Positions 47,262 through 61,019 of a stretch of 64,000 nucleotides of DNA are shown piece by piece. The notes below the pieces were generated by a model. It was not told the DNA's origin and searched no databases. It was given only the letters and a program-made list of their open reading frames with translations. The stretch comes from Varroa destructor (taxonomy: Eukaryota; Arthropoda; Arachnida; Mesostigmata; Varroidae). Location: contig NW_019211458.1 of assembly GCF_002443255.2 (NCBI RefSeq), forward strand, positions 29,850,485-29,914,484, in the 5' to 3' direction. Each line of letters opens with the position of its first letter. Position 1 is the first letter of the stretch. Both the position numbers and the translations under genes were made by a program.

Positions 47262-48404
47262 GTCTCCGTAAAAATTAGCGGAAGTCCTTTACCTAGAAAA
47301 GTTTGAAGGTTTTGAGATTTGAGACGGCTATTAAACTGACGCTCAATAGCTAACTTCAGGTTTCAAGGCGCGCTTGAAATTTCATTGAGTTATAATACAA
47401 ATAGTCCATTCCTATGTGTTCACCCGCACGGGGTTTTATGTTCCCAGTTGGTCTTATTTCTGTGCAAATCTTCCCTTAGGGGCAGTGTTTGGCTATGGGA
47501 ATATTCTGGAGCTTTTTTTTTGGCGATATATGAAAGCTGTCTCCCTTAATAGATAAGGGTACTTGCATATCGTAGATGACACATTTAGTTTTCGCGTAGA
47601 ATCCTATGCCTAACTTGTATCACAACAGTACGGTTCGACTACTGAATACAGCTGCACCCCTAAGCTGAACGTTTAATTCGTCGTATTTGTCATATACAGA
47701 TAAAAACTGAATGTTCCCATGCCGTTTGACGGTCAGCGTTGATATACTGTACGTACGATGAACTTCGAGTGAGCACCGGTTTTTTTGTTCGCAAACAAGT
47801 TTTGCAAAATGTCGGAACAAGACCGTCCTATTCAGAGTCGACCATTTTTTCACGGTTCGCTAATACATCGTTCAATTGATCTGAACCGATCAGTCTCTGG
47901 CCAATATCTCATTAGATAATGCATCATCAAAGCTCACATATCTATATTGGTTGCAGCAGATTTTCTACTAAACGTACGATAATTTACTGTCGAAATATTA
48001 ATCAGTGCTTACGAATTTATCTCCTATGTATTTATGTTAACGCACCTTTAATATATAAGGATACATTAGATGTAAACGACTCTATAAAGTCGGATTCGCA
48101 TTTATCTATATCTATAATGCCTAGCCAACAAATGTACCGTGGCGGTCTTCTGTCTAATTTTCAATTTTTCTATCTAAAAATTGAGATCATTGTTTTGTGC
48201 TAGTGTTATCACAGCACTCGCCCCTTCCGCATGCAGACAAACAGTTACCAGGGGCTACAAGTATGTTGTAACCGTTTAACGTATTAACGATGTCCCTATA
48301 TCTCGCCCCCTGTTCTTTCGCCCTCGTCTCATCTCCAGGTTTTGGACGGACTGGATTTAAGTTGCTGTTTGTTCGTACTTGATCCGTCTGCAGTTTAGTT
48401 GTTG

Positions 48405-48689
48405 ATGCGGAAGGACAGTCTTTGCTGTTGTATACCATCGTTCAGAGCTCCCCCAGAAGCTCGACGGGGCGCCGTCATCGCTTGGGTCTCTCGGCTCAAC
48501 AGCCTCGATCAAGCACATACCAATGTAAACAATTTTCTCATTGATCTACACCCATTGTCGATTGATGTGTCGAAGTTCGAGATAACATCTCACCTCATCG
48601 ATGAGCAGTCGGGGCGAACCCCCGATTTTTCTAGCCCAAGCAGAGCCTGCCAGCCTGTCGTGTCCATCAAGCATGAAGGATTTGTTTAA
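48405..48689 (+). CDS. Candidate 94-aa protein
   Basis: This ATG frame begins with a Cys cluster (MRKDSLCCCIPSFRAPPEAR). A balanced middle follows (SRLNSLDQAHTNVNNFLIDL, DVSKFEITSHLIDEQSGRTP), then a Ser/Pro-rich end. A minus-strand ATG frame (48546-48821) overlaps the 3' half. That frame contains a 61-nt segment (48594-48654) bounded by CAG and GAG|GTGAGA splice-like signals, so the coding strand is uncertain. Family unknown. Confidence 0.2.
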   Translation: MRKDSLCCCIPSFRAPPEARRGAVIAWVSRLNSLDQAHTNVNNFLIDLHPLSIDVSKFEITSHLIDEQSGRTPDFSSPSRACQPVVSIKHEGFV

Positions 48690-48829
48690 TATCAAAACAA
48701 AAAAAAAAATCGAAGGAAACGACAAACTCCTACAGACAGTGTTGCTGTCGATGACACGGTGGCAAAAATAATGATTGAGAAAACACGCCGCGGGAGGCGT
48801 CCGTCGTTGATCCGGGTTCATTAACGTTG

Positions 48830-50330
48830 AATTCTTGCGGTCTGCTTTTGTTGGTATAGTGGCTTCGATTACCTGTTCGGACGTTCCCTTTTTATTTTAC
48901 CTGACCACACATGAATTATATACGTAGACAGTGCTTTCAGGGCTGTGGCTTGCTTACCATAAACCCAAGGGGTGATTATCTATGTTCCACAGATAGAAAC
49001 TCGAAATACGCTATGTGCATACGGATACTATTGCGTAAACACTAGACGCACTTCAAGCAGAAAAAGAAGACCATATATGACAAGGGACGGGGTTATAGCA
49101 AACGTACAAGAAAATAATTAAATAGAAAATAAACTGTTACTAGAAGGTATTATGAGAAACACAGTATGCAAACAATATATATATATATAAAGATCTATTT
49201 GTAAGTAGGTTACATCTGGATGGGGTCATATGCCTCAACTCCGTGTTATTATATGTTACTTCGTTATCATATAGAAACATTAGATTGTTGTCTTTTTATT
49301 GAATTAACGATATAAGAAAAATAAAAATTTAACGAAGTGTTTATTATATGTTGATATCTCTGTTATTATGTATCGTACATAACTGCTACGTAAGCTAATT
49401 TTTTTAATCGATTTTTTAATTAATAAGGTTTTAAAATCAAAGGATCAAGAGATGTGTAAGTGTAAATTGTACATTTCGTCGGCAGTGATTTATTTAACAA
49501 CGGTGCATAATAATTTACGTATAAAAACTAAATAATTTTGTCCCAGCTATCTCTTAGAACTATTAACAACCACAAGATGGGTTAAGTGAATTTAGGAAAA
49601 AAATCAAGTGTGCGATACTCTACAACACAGCCGCAGTGCTAGGCGATTCAGATATCGCTAGCAAAAACTTTTTCCTATTTGAGTTCTTTCTTCCCATAAG
49701 CCAGAAGCACTGCGTTTCAGGTCCTTACACAGCCACTGTTGACCTCACCACAACGATTCGGGTTTTGCTATATCAAAACGAGAAACCCTATCATGTCATT
49801 AGGCGTCTATTATAATGCTGGGTGAGTCACTGATCGATTCTGGGACCAGTCAGAAAAAAATACGGGGAGTGCAAATTTGTCCCTCCGTATCATTGATACG
49901 ATTCTCTCAGTCCGTCAATACCAACACTGTTATGTCACCTAGGATTGAGTGAGCCAAGAACAAGTAATACAAGGGAAGCGAGGGCAAAATGGAAGCATCA
50001 TAGATAACTAGCGATAAGTAAGTTAAGCCGTATGAATGTTGCGGAAAAAAAAAACACATATTTCTTGTTTCTACAACGATCGTTTCACCTGCAGACAGAT
50101 GGATGTAAAATAAAAAAAAAAATGCGTAGCTAATACGTCGTACATGTGGAATGAAAGAAGCAATTATATTGAGAATCTACTTACTTCGCTCAATCGTGTT
50201 AATCATTCACTCTCCACACATGTAAAGCTTAAACTATGTAAACAAGGTACAAAAAAAGGAATTGGTTTGCGCATAGGACGTCTAGAGACAATTAAATATG
50301 AATGTTTCTGGCTAGGATTTCATTTCAGCA
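48830..50330. other. Non-genic AT-rich stretch
   Basis: Nothing recognised apart from an AT microsatellite at 49175-49189 and A-runs. Confidence 0.5.
49175..49189. repeat. (AT)n short repeat
   Basis: About seven AT units. Confidence 0.9.
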
Positions 50331-50355
50331 TTACCTAACTAATGGAACCATTAGA

Positions 50356-50391
<36 letters not shown>

Positions 50392-50633
50392 CGTTTCAGG
50401 TAATACTGTATTACATAGTTGAGCTTTTCTTGAAAAATACGCGTAGCAGATTCCCTTAGCGACCAATGTAGACACGCATAGAGTCGCTCGTAATGATCGG
50501 CCTGCCGATCTGTCTCCGCTTTGACTAGGACAACTTGTCCCAAATTGCCTGTTGCATCTACAGATGCACCTAGAGCAGTAGAACCTAACCCCATCATCTT
50601 TGACCTGAAGGGCGCTGAGTTTAGAAAGTTCAT
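50331..50633 (-). CDS. Candidate 100-aa frame ending in an AT repeat
   Basis: This ATG-started minus-strand frame reads MNFLNSAPFRSKMMGLGSTA, then a balanced stretch (KAETDRQADHYERLYACLHW) and a helix-prone segment. Translation then enters the AT microsatellite as Tyr-Ile repeats. The first 75 or so codons look protein-like; the Tyr-Ile tail suggests the reading frame has run out of any real exon. A second minus-strand frame (50335-50679) opens with an acidic stretch (EKEDEELKKDADELSKLSAL), and the plus strand is open too. I cannot decide between them. Confidence 0.18.
50359..50389. repeat. (AT)n microsatellite
   Basis: About 15 AT units, the longest AT array in the window. Confidence 0.95.
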
Positions 50634-50672
50634 CGGCGTCTTTTTTCAGTTCCTCGTCCTCTTTCTCAGTCG

Positions 50673-51074
50673 AGCTCAAGTGACTTCAACGAACCACTGC
50701 TACAATGGGAACCAATTGTGCTGCCTAAAAACGGTTAACACAGGACGGCGCAAAAGGGTGATCTATATACCTCAGCGGTGGGCGACGTTCAGAGGGTTCA
50801 GTCCTGTTCCGTCTCCAATCCCTGTGGCCTAAGCTATGCATATGTCGCTTTGTCTCTGTACCCCTTTAGAGCGAATGGCGGGTCAATGGACTGCGTGCTA
50901 AAGTCGCGAACCTTACCGATGTCGTTGTTGTATACTGTTACCCCTATTGCAACAGCACCTCGATGTGGCTCAACTGTTTCTGCGAGTTACTTGGAAACGG
51001 GAACTATAAATCAGAGGGTTTTCGAATCAATGCCGACGGATAACCAGCAGCAGGTCGACGCAACTCCGGAGTGA
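50673..51074 (+). CDS. Open segment behind a strong acceptor, uncertain exon
   Basis: A pyrimidine-rich run ending CCTCTTTCTCAG at about 50669 is a strong 3' splice site. One frame downstream is open from a TAA near 50735 to TGA at 51074, about 113 codons, with Ser/Thr/Cys-rich composition (SCSVSNPCGLSYAYVALSLY). The in-frame TAA close to the acceptor means the acceptor and this frame cannot simply be joined. It could therefore be a separate exon or chance. Confidence 0.12.
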
Positions 51075-51607
51075 TGCCCACCGACACCCTGAAAATATTG
51101 CCTATCGGCAGATCCTGTCAACTTGACCTGTATCAGAATCACTACGATAGACATGGTTATTAAGTGACAAGGCTGCGGTATTACTATTGCGCTTAAAACG
51201 TTTTTCTAAAATTAGACCGCGCACAGGCAAGGAATAGCACCGTTATAACGATTGCCTCGCTATCCAGCATCGTTTGATGTGATAGCCGTAAATAGAACTT
51301 CGAAGTGTCTCCTCCTTCATGTTCATCTGGTTGTAACCTCCTTTTCTCTAGTTGAAGTTTTGCCAGTTATCAAAAAAAAAAAAAGAAATCCTGCCGCGGA
51401 AACAGGCGCACCCAATACCAAGGGAACAGATGAACCAGACTATAGTCGGCATCCGCTCAGCACGAAAGGTTATTTACGAAAATATCACTGAGGCATTTCG
51501 TGTTGTCAGAGTGACCACAGTATGAATGCGATGTGAAACCCAATAAATAGTTGTGACTTAAAGTGTCCATTTGCTGTTTGGCCATCGGACCGACCCAGTC
51601 CATTAGA

Positions 51608-51816
51608 CGGGCGTGAAATTGTTTCGATACTTTTCGAATCGATTAAGATTGATCATCGCGCTTTTCATTTGTCGTTTGATTACGGCCGACGTCCCGTCAG
51701 GAGAAATTCGTTTGGACGTGTATTTGTGTGAGTATCCTGTGAGTCACAAAAAGAAACGCTTAACATACAGGTTTGAAGCATATTTGAAATCTACTTCGAT
51801 GTGGTCAGCCGAGTGA
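51608..51816 (+). CDS. Candidate exon with signal-like hydrophobic stretch
   Basis: An AG after CCATT opens a 68-codon frame (in-frame TAG just upstream). It starts basic, then hydrophobic (NRLRLIIALFICRLITA), followed by a polar part (DVPSGEIRLDVYLCEYPVSH) to TGA. A GTGAGT donor lies in the middle (about 51727), so the exon may be shorter. There is no ATG at the start. No family is recognised. Confidence 0.13.
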
Positions 51817-51899
51817 ATGTCTGCGATATTCAGAGCAAAAGATCTCCGGCACGGGCTGCTCCCATATGACTATTACTATCTGAAGAACGCAAGGGATGC

Positions 51900-53560
51900 T
51901 AAGTTACATCGATCGATGCACAATCAGCTTTGAGTAAGTTGTACTTTTCGTTTGTTGACCGACAACCTCGAAGGCGTAAGTAGAAAAACTGTCGCGCACT
52001 GCGAATCTTGATTTTCTTACGATTCAAGCATCATGAAATATGTGAAGATCAAGAGATCTAATTCGTCATACCTGTGTGCTTTTTACTACTAGGACACGTC
52101 TAAATAAGCAGATCTTTAGCGTCCGATACCGTTTGTTTGAAATGCTCCGCATACACTCTGCCAGAGTAGATGCGGACAGACTTAGGATATTTTATGAGAA
52201 TATGGGCCTAAAAAAAATAAGTTGCAGAGATATCTCGACCACGAGTTGTCAGCACTGAAACCAACGAAGATTCAATGATGCATACTCCCCAGTCTTGTCT
52301 CGTAATGCAGATTGAAAAAAATCTTGACATTTAAGCCTAGCTTATTACTAAGTTATTGAATTTGACGGTGGCTTATGCGTCGAATAATTCTAGTTAGTAG
52401 ATTATGTAACAATTAGACACCCACTATAATAATTTCTATGATTTATATCCTACCTGATACAGAGGGTTTATCTAGTTTGTCAATTTGCGTATTCGAAATT
52501 GTTCTGGGACACATCGCTAGGAATTTATCCTAATTGTCTGCTTCTTAATGTTGATGCATTGAATACGACTAAAAAATGTAGGTGCTGAAATCTATATCAA
52601 CCGATATTTTGCCCTAATAAACAGCTCGATAACTTCTTAGCTGTTAGAGTTAGATCGCTGTAAGCCGGATAGCGCAATTATATCACTATATACGTATATA
52701 TACATCACATACAATTGAATTTTATATAATCTATTGATAATAGCCCACGTCCAAAGGCAAAGTGTTAGAGATAACAAGCATGTGGATTAGATAGCACATC
52801 ATCCGTTAGCAGAGTCAAAAATAACTTCATTGACGCGCACGAAAATTTCGTATTTTTATGTCTCTCTCCCTTTTCCCTTTGAAGCTGGTTTGTGAACTAC
52901 AATAATTAGGCTAAAACGAGCCCGTTATAGGCTTCTCGCATCACTGCGACAAAACCGTTATGCTCCATAGACAATTGCCTCTTAATCGTAACCTGCACCT
53001 CCACACCTGATATAAAACCAATCCAACATGGCGGTCATTGGTATTATGCTGTATCTGTGATACTTCAACGGAACGATACGTCGTGGAATAGGCTTTTCAA
53101 GACACTGAACAATTCACGGTTCGATACTATGGGTGCTCTATGTTATTTTCTTGTTGTAAATTTCTACGAAAATAATAACGACTGAAGCACTCAGTAAGCG
53201 AAGGCGAACAGCTTATCTCCTTGAATCGCATTTACGTTACCGTAACTGTAACGCTAATATTACTATCAGAAGGAGGGCGGCCGACGGTGGGTGCGAATTT
53301 GACTGACGTCGGAACCGGCTAAAGCAAGAAAATGTTTGAAATTTACCGCCGTAGAACAGGGTAGAATAGTGAATGAGTTTCGTGGCCGCAATTTCAAATG
53401 TCCTGACCCTATCTGAACGAGCTAACGGCTTGTTACTCAATTTAAACTAGTTGAAGTAGTAGTCACTGTAGCATCGGAGATATCATCCTTGTTGAGTGTC
53501 TGTACGGAACTGTCTTATTTTTACAAGTTAGATGTATGGCTCGTGCTGATATGCATATAT
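51900..53560. other. Non-genic stretch, nothing recognised
   Basis: AT-rich, short frames only. Confidence 0.45.
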
Positions 53561-53573
53561 ACATATATGAGAG

Positions 53574-53768
53574 ATGATGGCTCCGAAACCTGAAAAGGAA
53601 CGCGATCGAGAGCATGTGTACTATACTAAAGAAGGTTTAGTAAGGAAGGCGTTCATTAGGGCTACAAGCTCAAGGTCACGATTTGGTCACCTCACGACTA
53701 CGATCGCTAGAGATATCTATTTGAAAACAGGCGCTAGTGATAACGACCCTTTGGGGGGCGGAGGCTAG
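53574..53768 (+). CDS. Candidate 64-aa basic protein
   Basis: This ATG-started frame begins with a charged N-terminus (MMAPKPEKERDREHVYYTKE) and continues with Arg/Ser/Thr-rich sequence (FIRATSSRSRFGHLTTTIAR). It ends in Gly4 before TAG. Composition is clearly hydrophilic within an otherwise AT-rich, stop-dense neighbourhood. A tandem ATG ATG start has a purine at -3. It has no recognised homolog; it could be a microprotein, a first exon or chance. Confidence 0.2.
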   Translation: MMAPKPEKERDREHVYYTKEGLVRKAFIRATSSRSRFGHLTTTIARDIYLKTGASDNDPLGGGG

Positions 53769-55500
53769 CAGTTTGACAACAAGACTTTAGCAATCTTATA
53801 GCAATCAACGACTCCCAACCAGACAGACAAGCGAAGACAGAAACATGTGAACATTAACCTAAAGCACAATTAGATAATCATATTGTAACTAAACAATGAT
53901 GCTCAAAAAAATACGGAAGATTCAAATGGAATCAACTTCCTGTATACTGCGCTATAGGAGTTTGTTACCGCTTATAAGTAGACGCTCCTTAGGGGAATGG
54001 TGGCATCGTCTCAAAACGGCCCAAACGAAAACGTGTGATCGTTTTATAAAATAAGTATATATATCTTGTCAAATATACACAAACAAAGTTAAGCTTCTAT
54101 CTGCTCAGCAGCTACTTAAGATTTTTATTATTATTAATATTAAATATTGATAAAATTACATCGATGAACGCATCCGTTTCTTTCCTGCTCTCATTTATGG
54201 ACCATTAAGTGTCAACCTTGAGACAATCATTTCTACATATTTCAACCATTTCACCACTGTCTTTGCTTAATTCTTGCTACATTCAGTCAAAGCTGATACT
54301 ATTACCATATGAAAGGACCTTTATAAGCTCGTATCATATGCTGATGTCTGAAAATTATTTACGTTTTTTGAGTCATCTAATTGCTTTTTTAAAGTGTCAT
54401 CGAAAAATGTTACTGCGTTATGGGTATTTTTAGTAACTACTATAGGCGGCTGTTGAAGTCAGGAGAAATCAGGGACTCTTGGCAAATTTTTCAGCGGATC
54501 AGGCAGTATTTTAACAGTTGAAAAAAATGCCTTTATACTGGGCTAAAAATCTATTATAAATGTTCGTGTATTCAGTGGTCTTTGGTAGCTTGAAAATATC
54601 TATTGGGAGAAATTGGTCAACCCAACGTTTTGTCTGGACTCACGTAAAATTAATTTACCTTTTCTTATGGTCACATTTATCATCCCATTGGAAGATCCAG
54701 TTCAGATCTTTTGCGGCGCCCTGGGCTCTAAGTGCTCCCAGACATGTTGTATAAAGCTTAAAGGCTAAGTGAGTTACGCCCGTATAGCGTATCATGGATA
54801 AAAGCTTCAACGAAAATATGCTTCCTGAAACTTCCTAACTTCACATTTGCCGGTTTGTTCGAGTCCTTAAGATTTGGAATCGTGCTGATTGAAGACGCGT
54901 TTATCTAGCCATCTAACGCCTGGACGGCCCTTGCCAGGTCAGTTTAGGCCAATTAGGGTTACGCGTAATAAGGGCTGAAAATGTCAGCGGGCGATGAACA
55001 GATCTTTTCTGAAATGCCGCTGATTAGCGGGGTGGACCTTACGCTAAAACCTGACACCCTTGGCCCATTTTGCACCTACAAACGCCACCGCGATTACCTG
55101 AACTGATCCATAACTTCGACATTCGCCAGCAGCGATTTAAGATTCTGCAGAGAAACTGGGTTTAACTGGGTAAAAGTCTTCAGTCGACTATTGCTTTGAC
55201 GCCTTCATCGTTGAGGTTTCGTTGGCTATGAAGACACAACTTACAAGATGGTGGTAACTGTTAGCGCTAACGAAATCAGAAGTTCGTTAAAGTAATGTTT
55301 TAGCAACGACAGCGTACTTATTTAGTTAGAGGACAACGATGAAAGAGATAATCTAATGCGTAGTTGAATAACTGAAAAATAAGCGTTTGGTTCGCATATT
55401 TTATTTTTGATGCATTTTATGAGGGTATATCGCTCAGATGAGGATATGTTTATCGTCTGTACTAGACCATGCTGTCACATTGAAAACTGAATAGAGGTGT

Positions 55501-55513
55501 ATATATATATATA
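55501..55513. repeat. (AT)n short repeat
   Basis: Six AT units. Confidence 0.85.
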
Positions 55514-56716
55514 CTTTCTGCGTTTAATATATGTATGTAAAAATGCCACATTTGGTTCATCTCGGTTCAGTCATTAAGACGCTTGCTTCCCTTTGCTCCT
55601 GTGTTGCAACAATGACTTATTTTTGCATCGAATTATGACTTGTAGTAAAAATTAGATTTTCTACCTACAGACCTTGCAGACCTACAATAAATGCCACTAA
55701 ACAGGAGAGATACCATTTTAAAGTAAATTAATGATTGCGTATTAACGACTTCAAAATATTTTCAGTGGAAAATTTGTTCAAATCCCAACATAACATCAAA
55801 ATTAACTCAAAAAAAAAAAAGAATCTTAAAAAGGCTCACAAAAATCTTCATAAAGATCTTGTTCTCCTCACATCGATAACAGTCGAATAAAAGTTATCAT
55901 CCAAACGATAAAATGTGATAGATAAAAATGGTGCATACTTCTATAGAAATTAGTGAATTATGTTTGCCAAAAAAGCTCGAAAACATTGGATATTTAATCA
56001 AGATTCTTTGAATGCGCCATCTTCAATACAAGGCATTAACTACTAGTTAATTCCAAAATATTCCATTTTAATATGTTAATAACTTTTAAATAGTAAGCGT
56101 GCGTTAACCAATATCCGTAAATCTAAATTAGCCTAAAAAAAAAGATTGTAACGGAATTAAATTTGGAGCTGAAAAGAGGCCAAGAAACCCAAAAATGCGA
56201 AGGTACACAACGACTACTTAGTACAAAAGGTGCAAAAGTCTCAAAAAGAACTAATCGTTGGTGCCTACCCGAGAAATGAGCAATTAATATTCTGCACGTG
56301 AAGATGGCAGTCTATGAAACATTTAGATGTATCAACTGTATAGCGTTTTGGGCCGGTTTCATCAATTTTCGAGTCCTATAAATCTAGATTCTATCGAAAA
56401 TTTACCGTTTTGCCACCTGGAAATTTTCCTCAATTTTTCAGAACCCACGATAACTAGTAATAATAAAGGCCGTCGATTTCAAAGAAAAAAAAGAAGTCTA
56501 GGTTTTCAATGGGGAACCCGTCCCGCGTAAACATATTAGTAATAATCAAAATAATAACTGGTCTCGACTGTGTAAACGATGCTGTATTTTTCACCACGAC
56601 AAGTTAATTAATCTATTTGAGAAAGAACTTTGGGGTTCATCTGATGCTGAAAATAGCGAGTGACCGGACGCATGTTATGGCAAGTAGCCTTGTCTGGACT
56701 TAAATGACTTACCCTG

Positions 56717-56728
56717 TATATATATATA
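56717..56728. repeat. (TA)n short repeat
   Basis: Six TA units. Confidence 0.8.
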
Positions 56729-57736
56729 CACCTTACGATACATCTTAGTCATTATAGTCATATCTAGCTAACTACAAATTTTAATTTTATTTATATTTTA
56801 TTCATTTAATTGCTATCGAAAGACTAGGTATTTCATACACAATTAGATCAATTCGAGTGATTTAAACTCATTAAAAATGCTTCCAGTTAAGTAGTTTTAG
56901 TAAGCAACCTTTGCTGCTACGTCAGATTGACTTATGTATCAAGCTCTAAATAAAATAGCCCGAACAATTAAATTGTGAGAAACGTAACAACTATATACTG
57001 GTTTTCACTTATCGGACTGACCAGATCCTCTATGACTAAAAGCCACTTACACTTGTGTAGGATAATTTTTTCAATTTTCTGTAGCTTAGCCGTTGTTGAA
57101 CGTACGATCGCTGCATTTTAATTTGGTCAATTTTTAGTTTCTATTTAACTGAAACTTTTATTATCTCTTGTTAGTCTGAGTGATGAAAAGTTGATAGCGA
57201 AAAGTTAATCTGTACTCGTACTATCAACTCGAACGGTGACCGTAAGAAGTCATCCATGAAGATTTGCGACCTTTTGCTTGTAGCGTTTGCCTGCTAACCT
57301 CATGTTTATGGCGACTCTGGTTTAGAGGGTCGTTTTCCACGAATTACTTCAGTGGAACGTATCGTATCATCACCACTGCAATGGGCCACAGCACATCTAT
57401 TGAATAGGCCGAAAAAATGCGGCTATTGTAATCAGAAAGAGTAGGTCTCCTACCCTTTTAAGCTGACCGAGCGTTGATATAGACTTGGGATCGTGAGCGC
57501 ACTTTTAGCGGCGCCAGAGATATCGTCCAGAGCATGATTTGTCACTGACGGAACAATGATCAAGAGGTGAGCTTTTGATAACTAACCGGTTTTCGGCTTG
57601 AGGTGGCAGCAGAGCGAAAAGCGGTCTAAATTAAAAAGACACAAATCGCAGATACTCAATACGAGGACGGACGAAAAATCGGACATATGAGGAGATCAGC
57701 TTTAAATATCAGAGATTATTCAGGCGATGATTCTCA

Positions 57737-57750
57737 GATGATGATGATGA
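57737..57750. repeat. (GAT)n short repeat
   Basis: Four GAT units and a partial fifth. Confidence 0.85.
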
Positions 57751-58815
57751 AGAAATGTTGAGACATCATCTTTCATAACAAATTTCAAGTAAAACTAACC
57801 GCGTGTTAATCGATATGAACAGATAGGCGTGAGCTCACATACACATACGAAAACAAGGGGTTTATGCATTCGAATATAGCTCTTCAAATTTTCGTCAGTG
57901 GTTTTTGTTGAAAAACTGAAAAAAAAAAACATTTTTTGTAAAATATTCCTTAGGAGTTCGATAGTGAAAAAAGTACGTTAATATCGAATAGAGTGAAAAT
58001 AAATTTTGATTTGAAGATTTGAGTATCCCCATTGCAACGTTATAGATAGGAATTTCTAAAAATGTGTTTGTTTAGTGAACATATATGTTTCTATTTACTT
58101 ATATTTAGCTTCTGGTCGGGACGGTATTACTTTATGTAAAACACACTTTATTTTATTTGATGTTCTTTAACTTCGTGTTAAGCCTTCAGGTAAAATTTAT
58201 GTTAGAAGCAGAAATAGGATTTCCATGTTCTGATATTGACGGATATGGCTTTTCTTCAATGTGCACTTACAAACTTCTCTTTGAACTTTCCAGCGAGAAC
58301 GCGCTTTTTTTTTAATAAATCCATAAATCCATAAAAAATAAATCCAATAAAATATATGCTCCACTAATACGAATTATTTTTTTATGCTTGAGGCATAACA
58401 TACAGCTGAAAATACCATATTACAAATTGCATTATCTCAAAAAGGCAGTGCAGCGATAGCAGCAGCACATGGCATTCTATAACATATTCGATTCCAGGTA
58501 ATATTATTTGCCACGGAAATAGACACATACATCAATAAGAAAAACAACAAATAAATCAATAAAACTCACACTGACAAAAAACAATATTTATTATATAGTG
58601 GGGCTGTTGGAAGGTGCTACCTAGATAAAGTCACTAAGATATATTTGGACTTAAAGCGGGTGAAAGTTCTTTGGCACTGTTTTGAGCCATAAAAGCAAAG
58701 ATTCTTTGAGGTATATCATTACAGGCCCCAACTTGGTATCAAATGTATTGTATCGGTCTAAAAATATCTTCAACACACTTGAATGTTTTTCTACGTCTGG
58801 TAGTTTGTGATGTTG

Positions 58816-58851
58816 AAGCCTGCTTCTACTAGTACTACTACTAGCAGGCTT
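58816..58851. other. 9-bp hairpin with CTA-rich loop
   Basis: AAGCCTGCT (58816-58824) pairs with AGCAGGCTT (58843-58851) around an 18-nt loop rich in ACT/AGT words. It lies in the minus-strand frame 58651-58863. Confidence 0.8.
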
Positions 58852-60711
58852 TCGCACTAACACATGTCTAGGCCAGCTTTCTAATCAGTTTTTGATATAA
58901 AGTGCTACATTTAGGTTTTGTGAACTCTACAAACCCATGAGCTGAGGTTATGTGACACATCATTTCGATATCAGTTTTCTTCAGCAAAATGTAGTCCCTA
59001 CTTATCCGTATTTGGGCCCGAGTTTTTCTTACGCTTCATTTTATGTTCCATTCGACGTTAAAAACTACCCAATCATCGGCCTAGCACTCAGCTTTGTTGC
59101 TTCTCCCAGATTATGCCATAATATCTTGTTTTCGATTTTATTCTTGCGTACTCATTTCGGCCGCAACATATAGAAGATGACATCGTTCGTCATACACCCC
59201 ATCAGTTAGCATGATCTTTTAACTTTGCCACTTATATGAATAAGATAGGACAAATCATTTGAGTGAAAATCAGCATTGCCCTATTCTTGAACTGATTGTA
59301 ACTTACAATGAAAAATGCATGTTGTACAAAAGATCGTAGACGGGTGAATACAGCTGAACTGGCGGCAAACATCACGCTGCAAAAGATGATGATCTTTGAT
59401 GACCTAATGCAGGTCTTATCCAGTACTGCTACATAAGTTCTAGTTCGTCGATTACGACGAAAAAAGTCATAATTAGCGAACAGAAATCAACTAGTCCTAT
59501 TATACGATTCGGTCCGACCAAACACCGCAAGGGCCACGATCGCAAATATAAGCGACTTACAAACATAAATCCACAATGCTTGCGAAACATTGCTTGCATT
59601 CTATATCCTTGTAGCTAGCTCACTACCTTTTTCAAAATCCTAATAATTTAATATAAAAATTGTTTAAGCACTAATAATTATCTTTCGATACTTTTTAAGT
59701 CGTACACTGTCTACAACTACGAAATAACTAAATTATCACTAACATATAGGAAGACCAGAAATGATAATGGTGCCTCCTTCGATAGAGAATAAAAAAATGA
59801 AGCACTAGGCATTGACACTACTAAATATTTTCATTTACCTAAATCACCGATTTTTAGAGACCGTCCTTAGGAACCACCGACCTTGTGCGATATTGAGAAC
59901 CGCCGCTAAACCCAATAAACGAAAAAGTTTCGCGTTTGCCTTTTGATAAATGACATTAAATCAGGTGGACGATACCCGTCTAAGTAACGCAGAGCAAACG
60001 CATCAGTCGCATACGTGGGTCACTACATGCGCTGGGTGACTCAGACTGCCCGAGCGCGTTCCGTAAGAACTCCATAGTTTAGAGGGTGCAGAGCAGTTCA
60101 TTCTTTGAGCAAAGATATGACAGCGTTTGACTATATCGCATAATTAAAGGACGGTTTGTTACTATAACTAGTAATGTAGTCGCAAAGCAGATGATTTCTG
60201 GAATTCTCTACTAATATCTGAAGTCTTAAAGCCTATGTTACAAGGTTCCGAGCAGAGACAGAATTGCCACTATTTGTCTCCAACTGCCAGCCTAAAAACA
60301 TACTGATGGGTTTACGTTAACCTTTTGTAACGAACATGGGCGTATGTATACGGCAAGCGTGTTGTTCTGATATATTACATCATAAATCATTGCGCTTCGC
60401 ACGAGAGACTCTATAGATATCGGTCATTTATATGCCGTCTTCAGAAACGAATTTCGATAATACGTTGCTGTGAGACCTCATAGTTGACCCAGTAACGTAA
60501 AACATGTATTCAGATTTGTGTGATGCTTGTTGATACGCTCAGATGCCTATTAGGTAATTGTATTTCTAATTAAATTTTTTCACGTATATTATAGGATAGC
60601 GTGTTTTGGGTATGCGTTTTTACCTTTCTCAAGTCCACTTCATCATCTACTTTTCTAAGCCTAAACATTCTAACGATGCTATGCTGGTCATAAGTCACTA
60701 ACGCACTTAAA

Positions 60712-60760
60712 GAGCTTGGTATATACAGTCGAGGTTATCTTGGAGGAGCTTGGTATATAC
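60712..60760 (+). repeat. 15-bp direct repeat, 34-bp period
   Basis: GAGCTTGGTATATAC occurs at 60712-60726 and again at 60746-60760. The intervening sequence differs, so it is either an old duplication or a short target-site-like repeat. Confidence 0.9.
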
Positions 60761-61019
60761 TTTTAGAACAAGTATGAGATTCAGCGAGAGTGGAGCGGTG
60801 CGTTGGACGGAATAGTATATGTGTTCTATATTTTGTGTGTTTTAAAGAAACTGTGTCCTGGCAATCGCATAATTGTGGAGGGTTTGTATCGTTTTTACGG
60901 TAGGTTCAATCTGCTAATGGAATATGTGCGACTGGTATCTTCGTGCTTGAAGTGTAGAACATCATATATTCTAGTCGACGGTTTCAAACGATTTAATCTC
61001 TTAGTCCACTCTTAAGAAC

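Larger units (their letters stand above)
53780..60700. other. Long AT-rich, gene-poor stretch
   Basis: No convincing coding or RNA feature. It holds AT and GAT repeats, homopolymer A-runs, one 9-bp hairpin at 58816-58851 and a few 60-70 codon frames (for example minus 58651-58863) with no recognisable motif. It is consistent with intergenic or intronic DNA. Confidence 0.5.

Noticed and set aside
48181..48200. TGAGATCATT, matching the start of the bantam microRNA
   Set aside because: Only about 10 nt match and no flanking precursor hairpin was seen.
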